From contig NZ_BIME01000013.1 in assembly GCF_004000925.1 (NCBI RefSeq), positions 62,001-126,000 of the forward strand: a stretch of 64,000 nt of DNA. The letters are read 5' to 3'. This DNA comes from Paenibacillus illinoisensis NBRC 15959 (GTDB taxonomy: Bacteria; Bacillota; Bacilli; Paenibacillales; Paenibacillaceae). Positions 16,680-25,795 of the stretch are shown in pieces; within the stretch, counting starts at the first letter, position 1; every line of letters starts with the position of its first letter. The notes under the pieces were generated by a model. The model was not told where the DNA came from, searched no databases, and saw only the letters and a program-made list of their open reading frames with translations. A program made the translations under genes and the position numbers.

Positions 16680-18901
16680 CGTAACGCCTCCTTGCTAGCA
16701 TAGATCTGTTCCAAACGAGTACCTTTGCCTTCCAGCAGCCAAAGGATGGATGTTACTCCGCGCGGGTAATATTTGCTGCCTACGGCAACGCCCGACAGGA
16801 TCTGGTCACTCCAGCACCAGTAAGACTCTTCGGGATGCAGCAGCCAGTTCACATGCGCGGCATCGGATGCCTGCCCTGATTCATCCCATTCCATGCCCAG
16901 TATTTCTCTAGTGATAAACTGGGACAGATAGATTTTGCTTAACCACGAGTTATTACTTGTCGAGGACAGCTTCCATCCCCCATCTTCGAATAGACAAGTA
17001 CCTGGTACTAGAACGGTCTTCAAATGGGTTCGGAGTGCCTGCAGGTAAGAACCAAACCGGCCGTGTTCATCCAGTGCACCTTCACAGCCTGTAAAGTAAG
17101 GGAATACCAACCCCTCTATAGCCGGGATGATACGGGAATCGTTATTCTCTGCAATAACAGCCGGGATGTAGCCTCCTTCCGTCAACTGGGCTGCAACACT
17201 CGCGGCACAGCGATCAGCCTGACGTCCGGCCTGAAGGGATAAATCCGAGAGTTTCTCTGCGGCAAACAGCTTTTCAAGGGCCACATATACAGCCCAGCAT
17301 TTCCCTGCCAGATAAATATTGTTGCGGGATTGACCGAGTGACACATCAAGGCTGTCATAAGTCGTAATTTCTGCTCCGCCCTTCGTGCGGCTGCTATCCA
17401 GTCCCATGAGACCGTTACGCTGATCTTCATCCGGGTGATCCCGGTTCAGCATGCTTTCGAAGCAATCCTGAATTACAGGTAGCATCTGCTTCACAAATTC
17501 ATGATCCTTGGTTTGTTCAATGTAGACGGTTGCACAGCACAGCCAGTTCACAAGCTCTTCATGACTCATCTGGGAAAAGCAATCATCTATTCCCACTAAC
17601 TCATAGGCAGAATGTCCTGGACGGGAGAACACATTCGCCACACCAATATCATGGGTGAAGGTCAAGCCACCTGGGTACAATTGATCTTCCCCGGGGAAGT
17701 GAACCTGATCGGTATAGCTGTAACGTTTCACAAACCACTCGAGCTCGTTGCGTACGGTCCAAGGGTTCAGGGCAAGTTCAAAATATAACTGATCTGCTGT
17801 CAGATCAAGGGTGTTCATCATCCGATACTCGCCTTCATTGACGATCCAGAACGGTTCTCCATCTGCGTCCAGCAGCTGCGTGCTTGCATAATAACTATGA
17901 ATGGAATGAGCGAGCATAAATGCCTGATCATCCGTCAGTGAGCTGGTACCCAGACGCTGTTCTGCTTCCACGCAAGATGATGTCAATGCGTCGAAACGGT
18001 CGAGGGCATACTGGCCAGCTTCCTGGATATCCGCGAAATATCGGGTATACCAGTACGTCGTATCCAAACCGGAAGTGACGATGCCACCGCGGTAAAAACA
18101 AACTGCGAAGTGATATGTACGTTTCTCTCCAGCAGGGACTTCCATTAGCAATGCGGCTGTGCGACCTAATCCAAAAGCCAGATTCTCCACATGTTTTTCC
18201 TGCAGGATCTTATCCAGCGTGAACCCAAGTGCAGGGTACAGTCCATCATCTGCAGACATAATCGCTGTAAGCCTTCCCTGTCCGACACCTGTGAGCTTTC
18301 CGCCCTCGGGTCCGCCGATCATGCGCATTGCCGAATACGGATCATTACCCTGGTATCCGAAATATGCTCTTCGTGACTGCTGTCCTTGCGTGTTATCAAT
18401 CGTCATCTCCACGAGAACCGCTGGAACCAAGGCATCTTTTAATTGTTCAATATCACCATGCTTCGGTTCAGGTACAGGGCGAACTGGCGAATAGATCCGG
18501 AAAGTCAGATCTCCCGCTGTCCAGGTGTCTGTACCGGACTTGAATTCACGTGTAATTTCTTCATCACGAAATGCTGCAATGAACGGACGCTTCGATCGGG
18601 TTGAAGTATGTGACTGGGACTGCGCCTCTGGTTCGGCTCCCTCTTCTATTCCGCTTTCTGCATTGTCCAGTTTCTCTACATCGTAGCGAACACTCTCATC
18701 CTCGGTCGCTGCAAAAAAGGGCAGTGCCTCATAATGTTCGCCATCGCGAGATTGTAATCCTATATATATATTTTGGTCTGCAGGTTTTCCCAGCTCCAGG
18801 CCGAGTCCACCCTTGGCACCTTTGTATCCAAGTGTAAAACTTGCAAAAGCTCCGATCGGTGAGTGGTGGGCGTTATAAAAGATTGATTTGGATGTGCTCA
18901 T
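16676..18901 (-). CDS. xynB: Beta-xylosidase, GH52
   Basis: A 741-residue GH52 beta-xylosidase, a family of retaining enzymes releasing xylose from short xylo-oligosaccharides. The N-terminus (FYNAHHSPIGAFASFTLG) and the NEGEYRMMNT and TTYDSLDVSLGQ segments match the Geobacillus XynB2 family. I place the nucleophile glutamate in NEGEY (355-359) and the acid/base aspartate in YDSLD (515-519). No signal peptide is present, so it acts in the cytoplasm. It is slightly longer than usual because of a low-complexity insertion around residues 83-104 rich in Glu, Ser and Gln. It is the first gene of the xynB-aguA-adh operon, divergent from an AraC regulator. Confidence 0.96.
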   Translation of the reverse strand: MSTSKSIFYNAHHSPIGAFASFTLGYKGAKGGLGLELGKPADQNIYIGLQSRDGEHYEALPFFAATEDESVRYDVEKLDNAESGIEEGAEPEAQSQSHTSTRSKRPFIAAFRDEEITREFKSGTDTWTAGDLTFRIYSPVRPVPEPKHGDIEQLKDALVPAVLVEMTIDNTQGQQSRRAYFGYQGNDPYSAMRMIGGPEGGKLTGVGQGRLTAIMSADDGLYPALGFTLDKILQEKHVENLAFGLGRTAALLMEVPAGEKRTYHFAVCFYRGGIVTSGLDTTYWYTRYFADIQEAGQYALDRFDALTSSCVEAEQRLGTSSLTDDQAFMLAHSIHSYYASTQLLDADGEPFWIVNEGEYRMMNTLDLTADQLYFELALNPWTVRNELEWFVKRYSYTDQVHFPGEDQLYPGGLTFTHDIGVANVFSRPGHSAYELVGIDDCFSQMSHEELVNWLCCATVYIEQTKDHEFVKQMLPVIQDCFESMLNRDHPDEDQRNGLMGLDSSRTKGGAEITTYDSLDVSLGQSRNNIYLAGKCWAVYVALEKLFAAEKLSDLSLQAGRQADRCAASVAAQLTEGGYIPAVIAENNDSRIIPAIEGLVFPYFTGCEGALDEHGRFGSYLQALRTHLKTVLVPGTCLFEDGGWKLSSTSNNSWLSKIYLSQFITREILGMEWDESGQASDAAHVNWLLHPEESYWCWSDQILSGVAVGSKYYPRGVTSILWLLEGKGTRLEQIYASKEALR

Positions 18902-19030
18902 GAACGATGACCCCTCTCAATATGGTTTGCATACGTTTTCATAGCCTCATCCTAACATGCTCATTCCGCCCTAGACCATGGACAAATCAATCGGATATTT
19001 ACCCAAATCAAGCTGAGCGTTTATAATGGA

Positions 19031-19044
19031 TTAAAGCGATTACA
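19031..19044. promoter_or_regulatory. cre-like site between xynB and araC-type regulator
   Basis: TTAAAGCGATTACA matches the catabolite response element consensus TGWAANCGNTNWCA at all but one position. It lies in the 217-base divergent promoter region, where CcpA could repress xylan genes when better sugars are present. The site is seen; control is inferred. Confidence 0.6.
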
Positions 19045-19118
19045 ATTAAATTTGAACAAGCCAGCCATATAAGGCTGACTGCCCATATTAATAGTTTCTA
19101 TTATAAAGGAGGTCTCCG

Positions 19119-20033
19119 ATGTCTTCTACTTATTTGCCTCCCGCTCTGGGTGAAAGTGTACATGAGGTCTTCTACCCGGATGTACAGACCACCGTCAATC
19201 TCTTTGCCATTCATCTGCGGAGTGTTGGTGCGGACTGGCATTATCCGGCACATGAACACCCGCAGTATGAGCTGAACTATGTAACAGAAGGTGTACAGCT
19301 CATGTCGGTGAACGGACAAATGTACACACAAAAGGCTGGCGAACTGCTCCTCATTCCTCCAGGAAGCGTTCATTCCAGCCAGAGCCAGGACGGTCAGGGA
19401 TTTACCTATTTCTGCATGCACTTTGATATCGATGATCAGTTGTTCCTATCCCTGCTTGCCCGAATCAAGCAGACCCTCTTCCATGCAGACAATCCGGTTA
19501 CATTAAAAATTGAGCCGGTTCTGAGCAAATTAATGAATTCTGCAAATGAAGAATCGACACCGAATACAATGGTTCAGCGCATGCAGCTGCAATCCGCAGT
19601 ATTCGAATTATTCGGGCACTTGTGGGAAGCCGTCTCTCAGGAGGCAGCGCATCTGTTCTCCGAAGGATATGAACGGATTGAGCTTGCTCATCAGATCCGG
19701 AATCGACTGCAAGGGCTGGTAAACCAGCAATTTAAGCAAGGCAATGAAACCGACAGCCACTATGGAATTGATGACATTGCTGCTGAACTGGGGATTAGCT
19801 CCTCTCATTGTAACCGTGTGTTCAAGCAGGTATTTGGTCAGTCTCCGCGCGTGGCGCTCTCCGAGATGGTTTTACATGAAGCGAAGGTTCTGCTTGGTAA
19901 TCCGAAACTGTCCGTTCAAAGTATCGCTGCAATGCTCGGTTACAAGGATATCGCTCACTTTAGCCGTCAATTCAAGCGTTGGTCAGGCATGTCACCGTCT
20001 CGATTCCGACAGGAACAGCCTGCTCTACAGTGA
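19119..20033 (+). CDS. AraC-family transcriptional regulator
   Basis: A 304-residue regulator. The N-terminal half is a cupin-type sensing domain (DWHYPAHEHPQYELNYVTEG near residues 44-63). The C-terminal half, from about 200, has the two helix-turn-helix motifs of AraC proteins (DDIAAELGISSSHCNRVFKQ and SIAAMLGYKDIAHFSRQFK). The start ATG lies behind AAAGGAGG. It diverges from the xynB-aguA-adh operon and is the obvious candidate to activate it in response to a xylan-derived sugar; that assignment rests on position only. Confidence 0.92.
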   Translation: MSSTYLPPALGESVHEVFYPDVQTTVNLFAIHLRSVGADWHYPAHEHPQYELNYVTEGVQLMSVNGQMYTQKAGELLLIPPGSVHSSQSQDGQGFTYFCMHFDIDDQLFLSLLARIKQTLFHADNPVTLKIEPVLSKLMNSANEESTPNTMVQRMQLQSAVFELFGHLWEAVSQEAAHLFSEGYERIELAHQIRNRLQGLVNQQFKQGNETDSHYGIDDIAAELGISSSHCNRVFKQVFGQSPRVALSEMVLHEAKVLLGNPKLSVQSIAAMLGYKDIAHFSRQFKRWSGMSPSRFRQEQPALQ

Positions 20034-20107
20034 GTCTGTCAGAATGTAGAGCAAAATAGATGAACATGAACTCCCTCTGCTGATGCAGCAGTACTTATTG
20101 CAACAAG

Positions 20108-21508
20108 CTATTTCAACAAACGCTTGATTGTCTTCAGCTTGCCATCGTACGGCGGGTACAAAATGGACAAATTCAGTTTGGTGCTCTTTTTGAGCACGCT
20201 TTTCATATGTGAGAAGGTTTCGAGGCTGTACCGCCCATGATAAGAGCCCATACCGGAATGTCCTACACCGCCAAATGGTAGCCGTGGATTCGCTACGTGA
20301 GTGATCGTATCATTAATACAGCCTCCTCCAAAAGAAACCTCGCTGAGCACTTTATCCTGAAGCTGTATGTCTGATGTGAACAAATAAAGTGCCAGCGGCT
20401 TCGGACGCTTCAAGATCGCCTCAATGGCTTCATCAATGCTGCGGTAACTGATTATAGGCAATATCGGTCCGAAGATCTCATCTTCCATGGTGGCTGCGTC
20501 CCAGGATTCAGCGTCAATCAGTGTCGGTGCAATGTAGCGATCCGCTTCATCAGAGTGACCGCCATAGATCACTTTGTCCTGGTCCCGTTCAATAAGCTTC
20601 GTTAATCTTCTGTAATGAGCCTGATTGACGATGCGCCCATAATCGGGATTATGCTGAATGTCTGTACCGAAGAAGGACTCCACAGCTGCTTTCATCTCCG
20701 AGATCAGCTGCTCCTTCACTCGTTCATGCACAAGCAAATAATCCGGAGCGATACAGGTCTGTCCCGTATTGAGCAGTTTACCCCATATAATGCGTTCAGC
20801 AGCAACTTTAATATCTGCTTTCTCGTCGACAATGACAGGACTTTTCCCACCAAGCTCCAGGGTAACAGGAACGAGGTTTTTGGCAGCGGCCTCCATGACG
20901 ATTTTACCAACCGGCACACTGCCCGTAAAAAAAATGTAGTCAAACGGAGCATTAATCAGTGCTGTCGTTGTGTCCTTGGCTCCTTCTACGACTTGCACAT
21001 AACCCGGCTCGAATACCGAGGCGATTATTTCACGAATAACGGCCGAAACGGCAGGTGTGTTTTCCGAGGCTTTGAGCACCGCGGTGTTCCCAGCGGCAAT
21101 CGCACCAACCAGAGGTTCCATCAGGAGCTGAAACGGATAGTTGAAAGGTCCGATAATGAGCACGGATCCATATGGCTCAGGGATAATGTAACTTTTGGAG
21201 CCGATCAGAGCCATCTGCGTTTTTACTTTAACGGGTTTGACCCAATTTTTTATTTTTCGTATCGTGTGTTTGATGCTGTCCATCATAAAACCGATTTCGG
21301 TCGTGTAGGATTCAAACTCACTTTTACCCAAGTCCTGATGCAGCGCTTCGGTGAGTTTGGACTCATAGTTCTGAATAGCCTGCTTCAGCTGGGTTAAACG
21401 CTCAATTCTAGTCTCCGCTGAACGTGTGGCCCCGGAACGGAAAAACTGGTGCTGCTGCTCTAAAATCAGCTTAACCGCATGACGATCTAATTCCTGCAAG
21501 GTGCTCAT
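20108..21508 (-). CDS. Aldehyde dehydrogenase, class 3 / fatty aldehyde type (YwdH-like)
   Basis: A 466-residue NAD(P)-dependent aldehyde dehydrogenase. The catalytic glutamate is in TLELGG (Glu218) and the nucleophile cysteine in GQTC (Cys252). The shorter length and the FFTGSVPVGK cofactor segment fit the class 3 family that oxidises fatty and aromatic aldehydes. The C-terminal part ends with a basic helix (KTIKRLLK), which might associate with membrane. It follows an ArsR-type regulator by 97 bases on the same strand, so the pair may respond to aldehyde stress; this is inference. The start has GAGGAGA. Confidence 0.92.
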   Translation of the reverse strand: MSTLQELDRHAVKLILEQQHQFFRSGATRSAETRIERLTQLKQAIQNYESKLTEALHQDLGKSEFESYTTEIGFMMDSIKHTIRKIKNWVKPVKVKTQMALIGSKSYIIPEPYGSVLIIGPFNYPFQLLMEPLVGAIAAGNTAVLKASENTPAVSAVIREIIASVFEPGYVQVVEGAKDTTTALINAPFDYIFFTGSVPVGKIVMEAAAKNLVPVTLELGGKSPVIVDEKADIKVAAERIIWGKLLNTGQTCIAPDYLLVHERVKEQLISEMKAAVESFFGTDIQHNPDYGRIVNQAHYRRLTKLIERDQDKVIYGGHSDEADRYIAPTLIDAESWDAATMEDEIFGPILPIISYRSIDEAIEAILKRPKPLALYLFTSDIQLQDKVLSEVSFGGGCINDTITHVANPRLPFGGVGHSGMGSYHGRYSLETFSHMKSVLKKSTKLNLSILYPPYDGKLKTIKRLLK

Positions 21509-21541
21509 ATCGTATATCTCCTCTACTTATATTGATGAAAC

Positions 21542-21549
21542 GTTTAAAC
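21542..21549. promoter_or_regulatory. GTTTAAAC motif before the aldehyde dehydrogenase gene
   Basis: A perfect eight-base palindrome 34 bases upstream of the aldehyde dehydrogenase start. The same eight bases recur upstream of the ArsR gene (21964-21971), making it a candidate operator half for that regulator. Confidence 0.35.
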
Positions 21550-21605
21550 AAACCAACGTATTGAACGGAAGACTTTGGGCTTCATCGTTGTGATTCATTA
21601 GTTGT

Positions 21606-21908
21606 CTACAGACACTCTTTCTCCAACGCAGCAACCAGTTCTTTCAACAGTTCAACGGATGGCTTCAGGGAAGCGGAATAATACCGCTGGGTACCCTTCT
21701 GTTCCACGGATATAAGCCCTTTCTCAAGCAGTAACTTGAGATGGTGAGAGATGGCTGGTCTCGACAGACTGGATTTCTCTGTAATCTCGTTTACGGTCAT
21801 CTGACCTCGCTCGGTTAGGATTAACAAAATATTTTGACGGTGGTTATCGCTTAGCACCTGGAATAATGGAATGCAGGACTGGAAAATACTTATCGCTTGT
21901 TGACCCAT
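21606..21908 (-). CDS. ArsR-family winged-helix regulator
   Basis: A 100-residue ArsR-type DNA-binding protein. The recognition helix region reads TVNEITEKSSLSRPAISHHLKLL, followed by the beta-wing LISVEQKGTQRYYSA. It lacks the CxC or other paired cysteine motifs of metal-sensing members, and its single C-terminal cysteine (KECL) is unlikely to form a metal site alone. It may respond to another signal or to redox state. It is encoded upstream of, and on the same strand as, the aldehyde dehydrogenase gene, a likely target. No strong ribosome binding site is visible, only GAGGTGAAC at a suitable distance. Confidence 0.88.
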   Translation of the reverse strand: MGQQAISIFQSCIPLFQVLSDNHRQNILLILTERGQMTVNEITEKSSLSRPAISHHLKLLLEKGLISVEQKGTQRYYSASLKPSVELLKELVAALEKECL

Positions 21909-21954
21909 ATGTTCACCTCAATCTGCTCAATCATTGTATACATTCATATGCATT

Positions 21955-21972
21955 GGTTTAAGAGTTTAAACC
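21955..21972. promoter_or_regulatory. Inverted repeat before the ArsR-type gene
   Basis: GGTTTA and TAAACC flank a six-base spacer 47 bases upstream of the ArsR-type start. The right half contains the GTTTAAAC seen before the aldehyde dehydrogenase gene. This suggests autoregulation by the ArsR-type protein. Confidence 0.4.
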
Positions 21973-22043
21973 TATCGACCTCTATTTTACATCTACTTCA
22001 GATAAAACTCAATTATTCATTCATTATTCCATTTGAAATGTAA

Positions 22044-22057
22044 TAAAAGCGCTTCCA
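22044..22057. promoter_or_regulatory. cre-like site before the uxu operon
   Basis: TAAAAGCGCTTCCA has the palindromic core AAAGCGCTT of a catabolite response element, with two mismatches to the consensus. It adjoins the GntR operator and would allow CcpA control of the uronate genes. Confidence 0.45.
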
Positions 22058-22083
22058 TACTACCATACAAGTATGGTAGTATG
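22056..22083. promoter_or_regulatory. 28-base palindromic operator of the GntR-uxu operon
   Basis: A perfect inverted repeat has 13-base arms (22056-22068 and 22071-22083) around a two-base AA centre. Its inner part TACCATAC/GTATGGTA resembles FadR/UxuR-type operators. It ends 20 bases before the GTG start of the GntR gene, so it is almost certainly bound by that protein. Confidence 0.75.
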
Positions 22084-22103
22084 TCATTGAAGGAGTTGAA
22101 GTT

Positions 22104-22838
22104 GTGGAATATATCCCAAAGTTTTCGTCCAAAGCCGGTTTGTCGTCTTCCATAAACGGTCTTTCGTCCAAGAATAAGCAAGCCTCCTCAACCCGGGATA
22201 TCGTCTATGCTACATTGAAGCAATTGATTCTAAGTTTAAAATTGCCTCCCGGTACGGCTATCTCCGAGAAGGAAATATCGCTGGAGTTTCAGGTAAGCCG
22301 TACTCCTGTTCGAGAGAGTTTTGTAAGACTTGCACAGGAAGGTTTGCTTGAAGTGTATCCGCAGCGCGGTACATATGTTTCTCTTATACAGGTAGACCTC
22401 GTTGAAGAAGCACGCTTCATGCGTGAGCAGCTGGAACGGGCCGTGATCCGGCTTGCATGCGAGCATTTTCCGGATCAGGAGATGATTTTATTGGAGCAAA
22501 ACCTTGCTCAGCAGCAAGCGTGTTTGCTGCAACCGGACGATGAACGAATGTTTCAACTGGATGAGGAATTCCATAGCACCCTTTTTGCAGGATGCAACAA
22601 AAGCAAAACATGGACCGTGATTCAGCAGATGAATGTACACCTCAATCGAAGCCGGATGCTTCGTTTGTCTTCGGATCATCAGTGGAATCATCTGATCGAG
22701 CAGCACCGGTCCATGGTGGAGGCCATTCAGCAGCATGATGCCCAGACGGCAGAACGAATTATGCAGGAACATCTTCACCTGACCGTCACAGATCTGGCCA
22801 TCCTTCAGGATACATATCCTTCCTATTTTCAACAATGA
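22104..22838 (+). CDS. GntR-family regulator, FadR/FCD subfamily, of uronate catabolism
   Basis: A 244-residue regulator starting with GTG behind AAGGAG. The first 30 residues are Ser/Lys-rich. The winged helix follows (ISEKEISLEFQVSRTPVRESFVRL, about 58-81). The C-terminal two-thirds is an all-helical FCD effector domain, with FHSTLF and a conserved histidine near its end (EEHLHLTV-type). Members of this group bind sugar acids. It heads a unit with uxuA and uxuB and is preceded by a perfect palindrome, so it probably represses them until glucuronate-derived effectors appear. Confidence 0.9.
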   Translation: MEYIPKFSSKAGLSSSINGLSSKNKQASSTRDIVYATLKQLILSLKLPPGTAISEKEISLEFQVSRTPVRESFVRLAQEGLLEVYPQRGTYVSLIQVDLVEEARFMREQLERAVIRLACEHFPDQEMILLEQNLAQQQACLLQPDDERMFQLDEEFHSTLFAGCNKSKTWTVIQQMNVHLNRSRMLRLSSDHQWNHLIEQHRSMVEAIQQHDAQTAERIMQEHLHLTVTDLAILQDTYPSYFQQ

Positions 22839-22880
22839 CATGACTGGCTTTTTCTAATTACACTTGATGAGGTGAACGTG

Positions 22881-23948
22881 ATGAAAATGGTTTTTCGCTG
22901 GTTTGGCGAAGGCAATGATACGGTAACGCTGGATCATATTCGGCAGATTCCGGGAGTGGAGGGCATTGTGTGGGCACTGCATGATGTTCCGGCAGGCGAA
23001 GAATGGCCCATGGACAAAATTCTGGCTGTCAAAGCGGCAGCCGATCGTGCAGGATTGCATTTGGATGTAGTAGAAAGTGTCAATATTCATGAAGATATCA
23101 AGCTGGGCCTGCCTACTCGGGACAAATACATCGACAATTACAAAAAAACGATGGAAAAACTCGCTCAGGTCGGCGTAAAAGTAATCTGTTACAACTTTAT
23201 GCCCATCTTCGACTGGCTGCGTACGGATCTTCATAAGGAAATGGAAGACGGATCTACTGCCCTCTTCTATGAAAGCAGCAAGCTCTCAGATATTGAACCA
23301 CTGGAACTTGTGCGGCGCATAACGGAAAATTCCGCTTTAACGATGCCAGGCTGGGAACCGGAACGATTGCAGTACCTGACTGGTCTGTTCGAAGCTTATA
23401 AGGATGTGACCGAGGAAGATATGTGGGAGCATGCCCGATATTTTCTACAGGAGATCATTCCTACGGCTGAGCGGCTTGGCATTCGAATGGCGATCCACCC
23501 GGATGATCCGCCATGGCCTATTTTCGGTTTACCAAAGATCATTATCAGCCAGGATAACCTGCGTAGATATCTGAATCTTTATGATAGCCCTTACAACTCT
23601 GTAACCCTGTGCAGCGGATCTCTTGGAGCTAACCCGGATAACGATATTATTGGTATGATTCATGAATTCCGTGACCGGATTCCGTTTGCCCATATTCGTA
23701 ATGTTAAAGTGTATGATAACGGTGACTTCATTGAGACTTCACATCGCAGCCAGGATGGGAACGTGGATATTGCAGGTGTAGTTGAAGCTTACCACGACAT
23801 TGGATTTGAAGGTTATGCAAGACCCGATCACGGGCGTCACCTTTGGGGCGAACAATGCAGACCTGGTTATGGACTATACGATCGTGCTTTGGGTATCATG
23901 TATCTCTGGGGTGTCTGGGATTCGCTACAAAGGAGGACAAAAGCATGA
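22881..23948 (+). CDS. uxuA: Mannonate dehydratase
   Basis: A 355-residue mannonate dehydratase converting D-mannonate to 2-keto-3-deoxygluconate, a xylose isomerase-like TIM barrel requiring a divalent metal. Diagnostic segments are MVFRWFGEGNDTV at the N-terminus, the AIHPDDPPWPIFGLP loop, SNSVTLCSGSLG-type sequence around 240, and RPDHGRHLWGE near the end. The start chosen is the ATG at 22881, behind GAGGTG; a GTG at 22872 lies inside that ribosome binding site. Its stop overlaps the ATG of uxuB by four bases. It is 42 bases from the GntR gene. Confidence 0.95.
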   Translation: MKMVFRWFGEGNDTVTLDHIRQIPGVEGIVWALHDVPAGEEWPMDKILAVKAAADRAGLHLDVVESVNIHEDIKLGLPTRDKYIDNYKKTMEKLAQVGVKVICYNFMPIFDWLRTDLHKEMEDGSTALFYESSKLSDIEPLELVRRITENSALTMPGWEPERLQYLTGLFEAYKDVTEEDMWEHARYFLQEIIPTAERLGIRMAIHPDDPPWPIFGLPKIIISQDNLRRYLNLYDSPYNSVTLCSGSLGANPDNDIIGMIHEFRDRIPFAHIRNVKVYDNGDFIETSHRSQDGNVDIAGVVEAYHDIGFEGYARPDHGRHLWGEQCRPGYGLYDRALGIMYLWGVWDSLQRRTKA

Positions 23949-24808
23949 GTGACTATGTATTTGAAACATCTTCACGTCTGGAAGGCAAAACAGCGGTAAT
24001 TACAGGTGGTGCTGGCGTCCTCTGCCGATCCATGGCCGAAGAACTTGCTCGTCACGGGGCCCGTGTGGCCATTCTCAATCGTACGGTTTCCAAAGGAGAA
24101 GAAGTTGTTGCAGCAATTGAAGCAGCTGGCGGAACCGCCATTGCCGTTGCTTGTGACGTAACCCAAGTGGACAGTGTGAAGGCCGCGGCGGCAACGGTAC
24201 AGGAAAAGCTGGGTCCATGCGATATCCTGATCAATGGCGCAGGCGGTAATCACGCCAGTGCCAATACCACGAATGAAATTTTCAGATTAGAAGATCTCGA
24301 GCAGCCTGATGTCACCACGTTCTTTGACGTCAGTGTGGATGGGTTTCGTCAGGTCATGGATCTGAATTTTGTGGGCTCCCTTATTCCTACCCAGATCTTT
24401 GCAAGACAAATGATTGATCGTGATGTGCCTGCAACAGTCATTAATATCTCGTCGATGAGTGCACCTTCGCCGATGACCAAAGTGCCTGCGTACAGTGCAG
24501 CCAAGGCTGCAATTAACAATTTCACGCAATGGCTGGCAGTCCATCTTGCCGAATCGGGAATCCGGGTTAATGCCATTGCACCAGGATTTTTCCTTACGGA
24601 ACAAAACCGGAATTTGCTGCTTCATCCAGATGGCTCTCCTACTGAACGTTCCAGCAAAATCATTGCACATACGCCAATGCGCCGGTTTGGGAAGCCTGAA
24701 GACCTGCTGGGCACGCTCATGTGGCTTGCGGATGAGAAGCAGTCTGCATTCGTCACCGGCACAGTTATCCCCGTTGACGGAGGATTTATGGCTTATGCTG
24801 GCGTCTAA
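23945..24808 (+). CDS. uxuB: D-mannonate oxidoreductase, SDR type (fructuronate reductase)
   Basis: A 287-residue SDR, beginning MSDYVFETSSRLEGKTAVIT, with cofactor loop TGGAGVL, the NGAGGNH segment and catalytic YSAAK. It probably interconverts D-fructuronate and D-mannonate, like B. subtilis YjmF. The start is the ATG at 23945 behind AAAGGAGG, overlapping the uxuA stop (ATGA). With aguA releasing glucuronate, uxuA and uxuB would feed it to 2-keto-3-deoxygluconate; the uronate isomerase and KDG kinase/aldolase are not in the window. A terminator follows. Confidence 0.9.
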   Translation: MSDYVFETSSRLEGKTAVITGGAGVLCRSMAEELARHGARVAILNRTVSKGEEVVAAIEAAGGTAIAVACDVTQVDSVKAAAATVQEKLGPCDILINGAGGNHASANTTNEIFRLEDLEQPDVTTFFDVSVDGFRQVMDLNFVGSLIPTQIFARQMIDRDVPATVINISSMSAPSPMTKVPAYSAAKAAINNFTQWLAVHLAESGIRVNAIAPGFFLTEQNRNLLLHPDGSPTERSSKIIAHTPMRRFGKPEDLLGTLMWLADEKQSAFVTGTVIPVDGGFMAYAGV

Positions 24809-24882
24809 TGGCCTGATTGATCCTTCTATATAGGCTACCTTAATAATAAAGCGCTAAAATTAATTATTAACATGTAATAACG

Positions 24883-24923
24883 ACCCGTAATCAGGAGTGT
24901 GTATCCTGGTTTCGGGTTTTTTC
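24883..24923 (+). terminator. Terminator of the GntR-uxuAB operon
   Basis: The stem ACCCG...CAGGA (from 24883) pairs with TCCTG...CGGGT (to 24917), with two internal mismatches, and is followed by a TTTTTT run. Confidence 0.75.
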
Positions 24924-25034
24924 ATTTTCCGAATAAGATCATCCAGCCGAGGAAAAGCTTGTACTAGTCAACAATAACCATTGGCAGCTTGAAATGATGT
25001 TGAAGTACGCCAAGTGTAGGAAGGTGATACATAC

Positions 25035-25763
25035 ATGATGGAAGAAACATGGGTTGTGGCTGTACGCTCCATAATTGCTTTTTTGACCCTGATCATCTAT
25101 ACAAGAGTGCTCGGCAAACAACAAATGGGTAACCTTACGTATTTCGATTATATTAACGGTATTACCATTGGTTCCATTGCGGGAACCTTCGCTACTGATT
25201 TGTCTTCCAAGGCTTGGATTCATTTCGTCGCGCTAACCATTTTTACAATCATTACGATTATCTTTCAGTACATAACACTTAAAAATCGAACGATCTCCAA
25301 GCTGATGGATTCTGATCCTACCGTTGTCATACAGAACGGTAAAATCCTTGAACAGAACCTGCATAAAATGCGAGTGAAATTCGATGAATTGACCATGATG
25401 CTGCGTCAAAAAGACGTATTTGACATCACGACACTGGATTATGCAATTCTTGAACCGGACGGCAGTCTCTCCGTCGTTTTGAAACCCGAGAATCAGCCAG
25501 TTACAGCCAAGGACATGCATATGCATCCTCCAAAAAGCAAACTGATGACCGAGCTCATTATTGATGGTGTCTTGATCAAGCAAAACCTGAAAGAGAGAAA
25601 CAAGGACATGAATTGGCTAACTGAACAGTTAAAAAAGAAAAACATTACGATCCAGGACATTGCTTTTGCGGCAATCTTGCCTAACGATAAATTGTATGTC
25701 GATCTTTTTGAAGACCAATTCTCAGAAAAAACGGATATGGGTGATTATAAGGGACCCTTCTAA
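25035..25763 (+). CDS. YetF-family (DUF421) membrane protein
   Basis: A 242-residue protein of the YetF/DUF421 family. It has three membrane segments in the first 85 residues (VVAVRSIIAFLTLIIY, GITIGSIAGTF, IHFVALTIFTIITIIF) and a soluble cytoplasmic domain after that. The domain holds the LDYAILEPDGSLSV segment typical of the family. Function is not settled; several copies are usual in Bacillus. Start ATG follows AAGGTGAT. The DUF4363 gene follows after 32 bases on the same strand, an arrangement common in Paenibacillus and relatives. Confidence 0.9.
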   Translation: MMEETWVVAVRSIIAFLTLIIYTRVLGKQQMGNLTYFDYINGITIGSIAGTFATDLSSKAWIHFVALTIFTIITIIFQYITLKNRTISKLMDSDPTVVIQNGKILEQNLHKMRVKFDELTMMLRQKDVFDITTLDYAILEPDGSLSVVLKPENQPVTAKDMHMHPPKSKLMTELIIDGVLIKQNLKERNKDMNWLTEQLKKKNITIQDIAFAAILPNDKLYVDLFEDQFSEKTDMGDYKGPF

Positions 25764-25795
25764 TTTTCTTTTACTATCTGCATGGAGGCGGTTGA

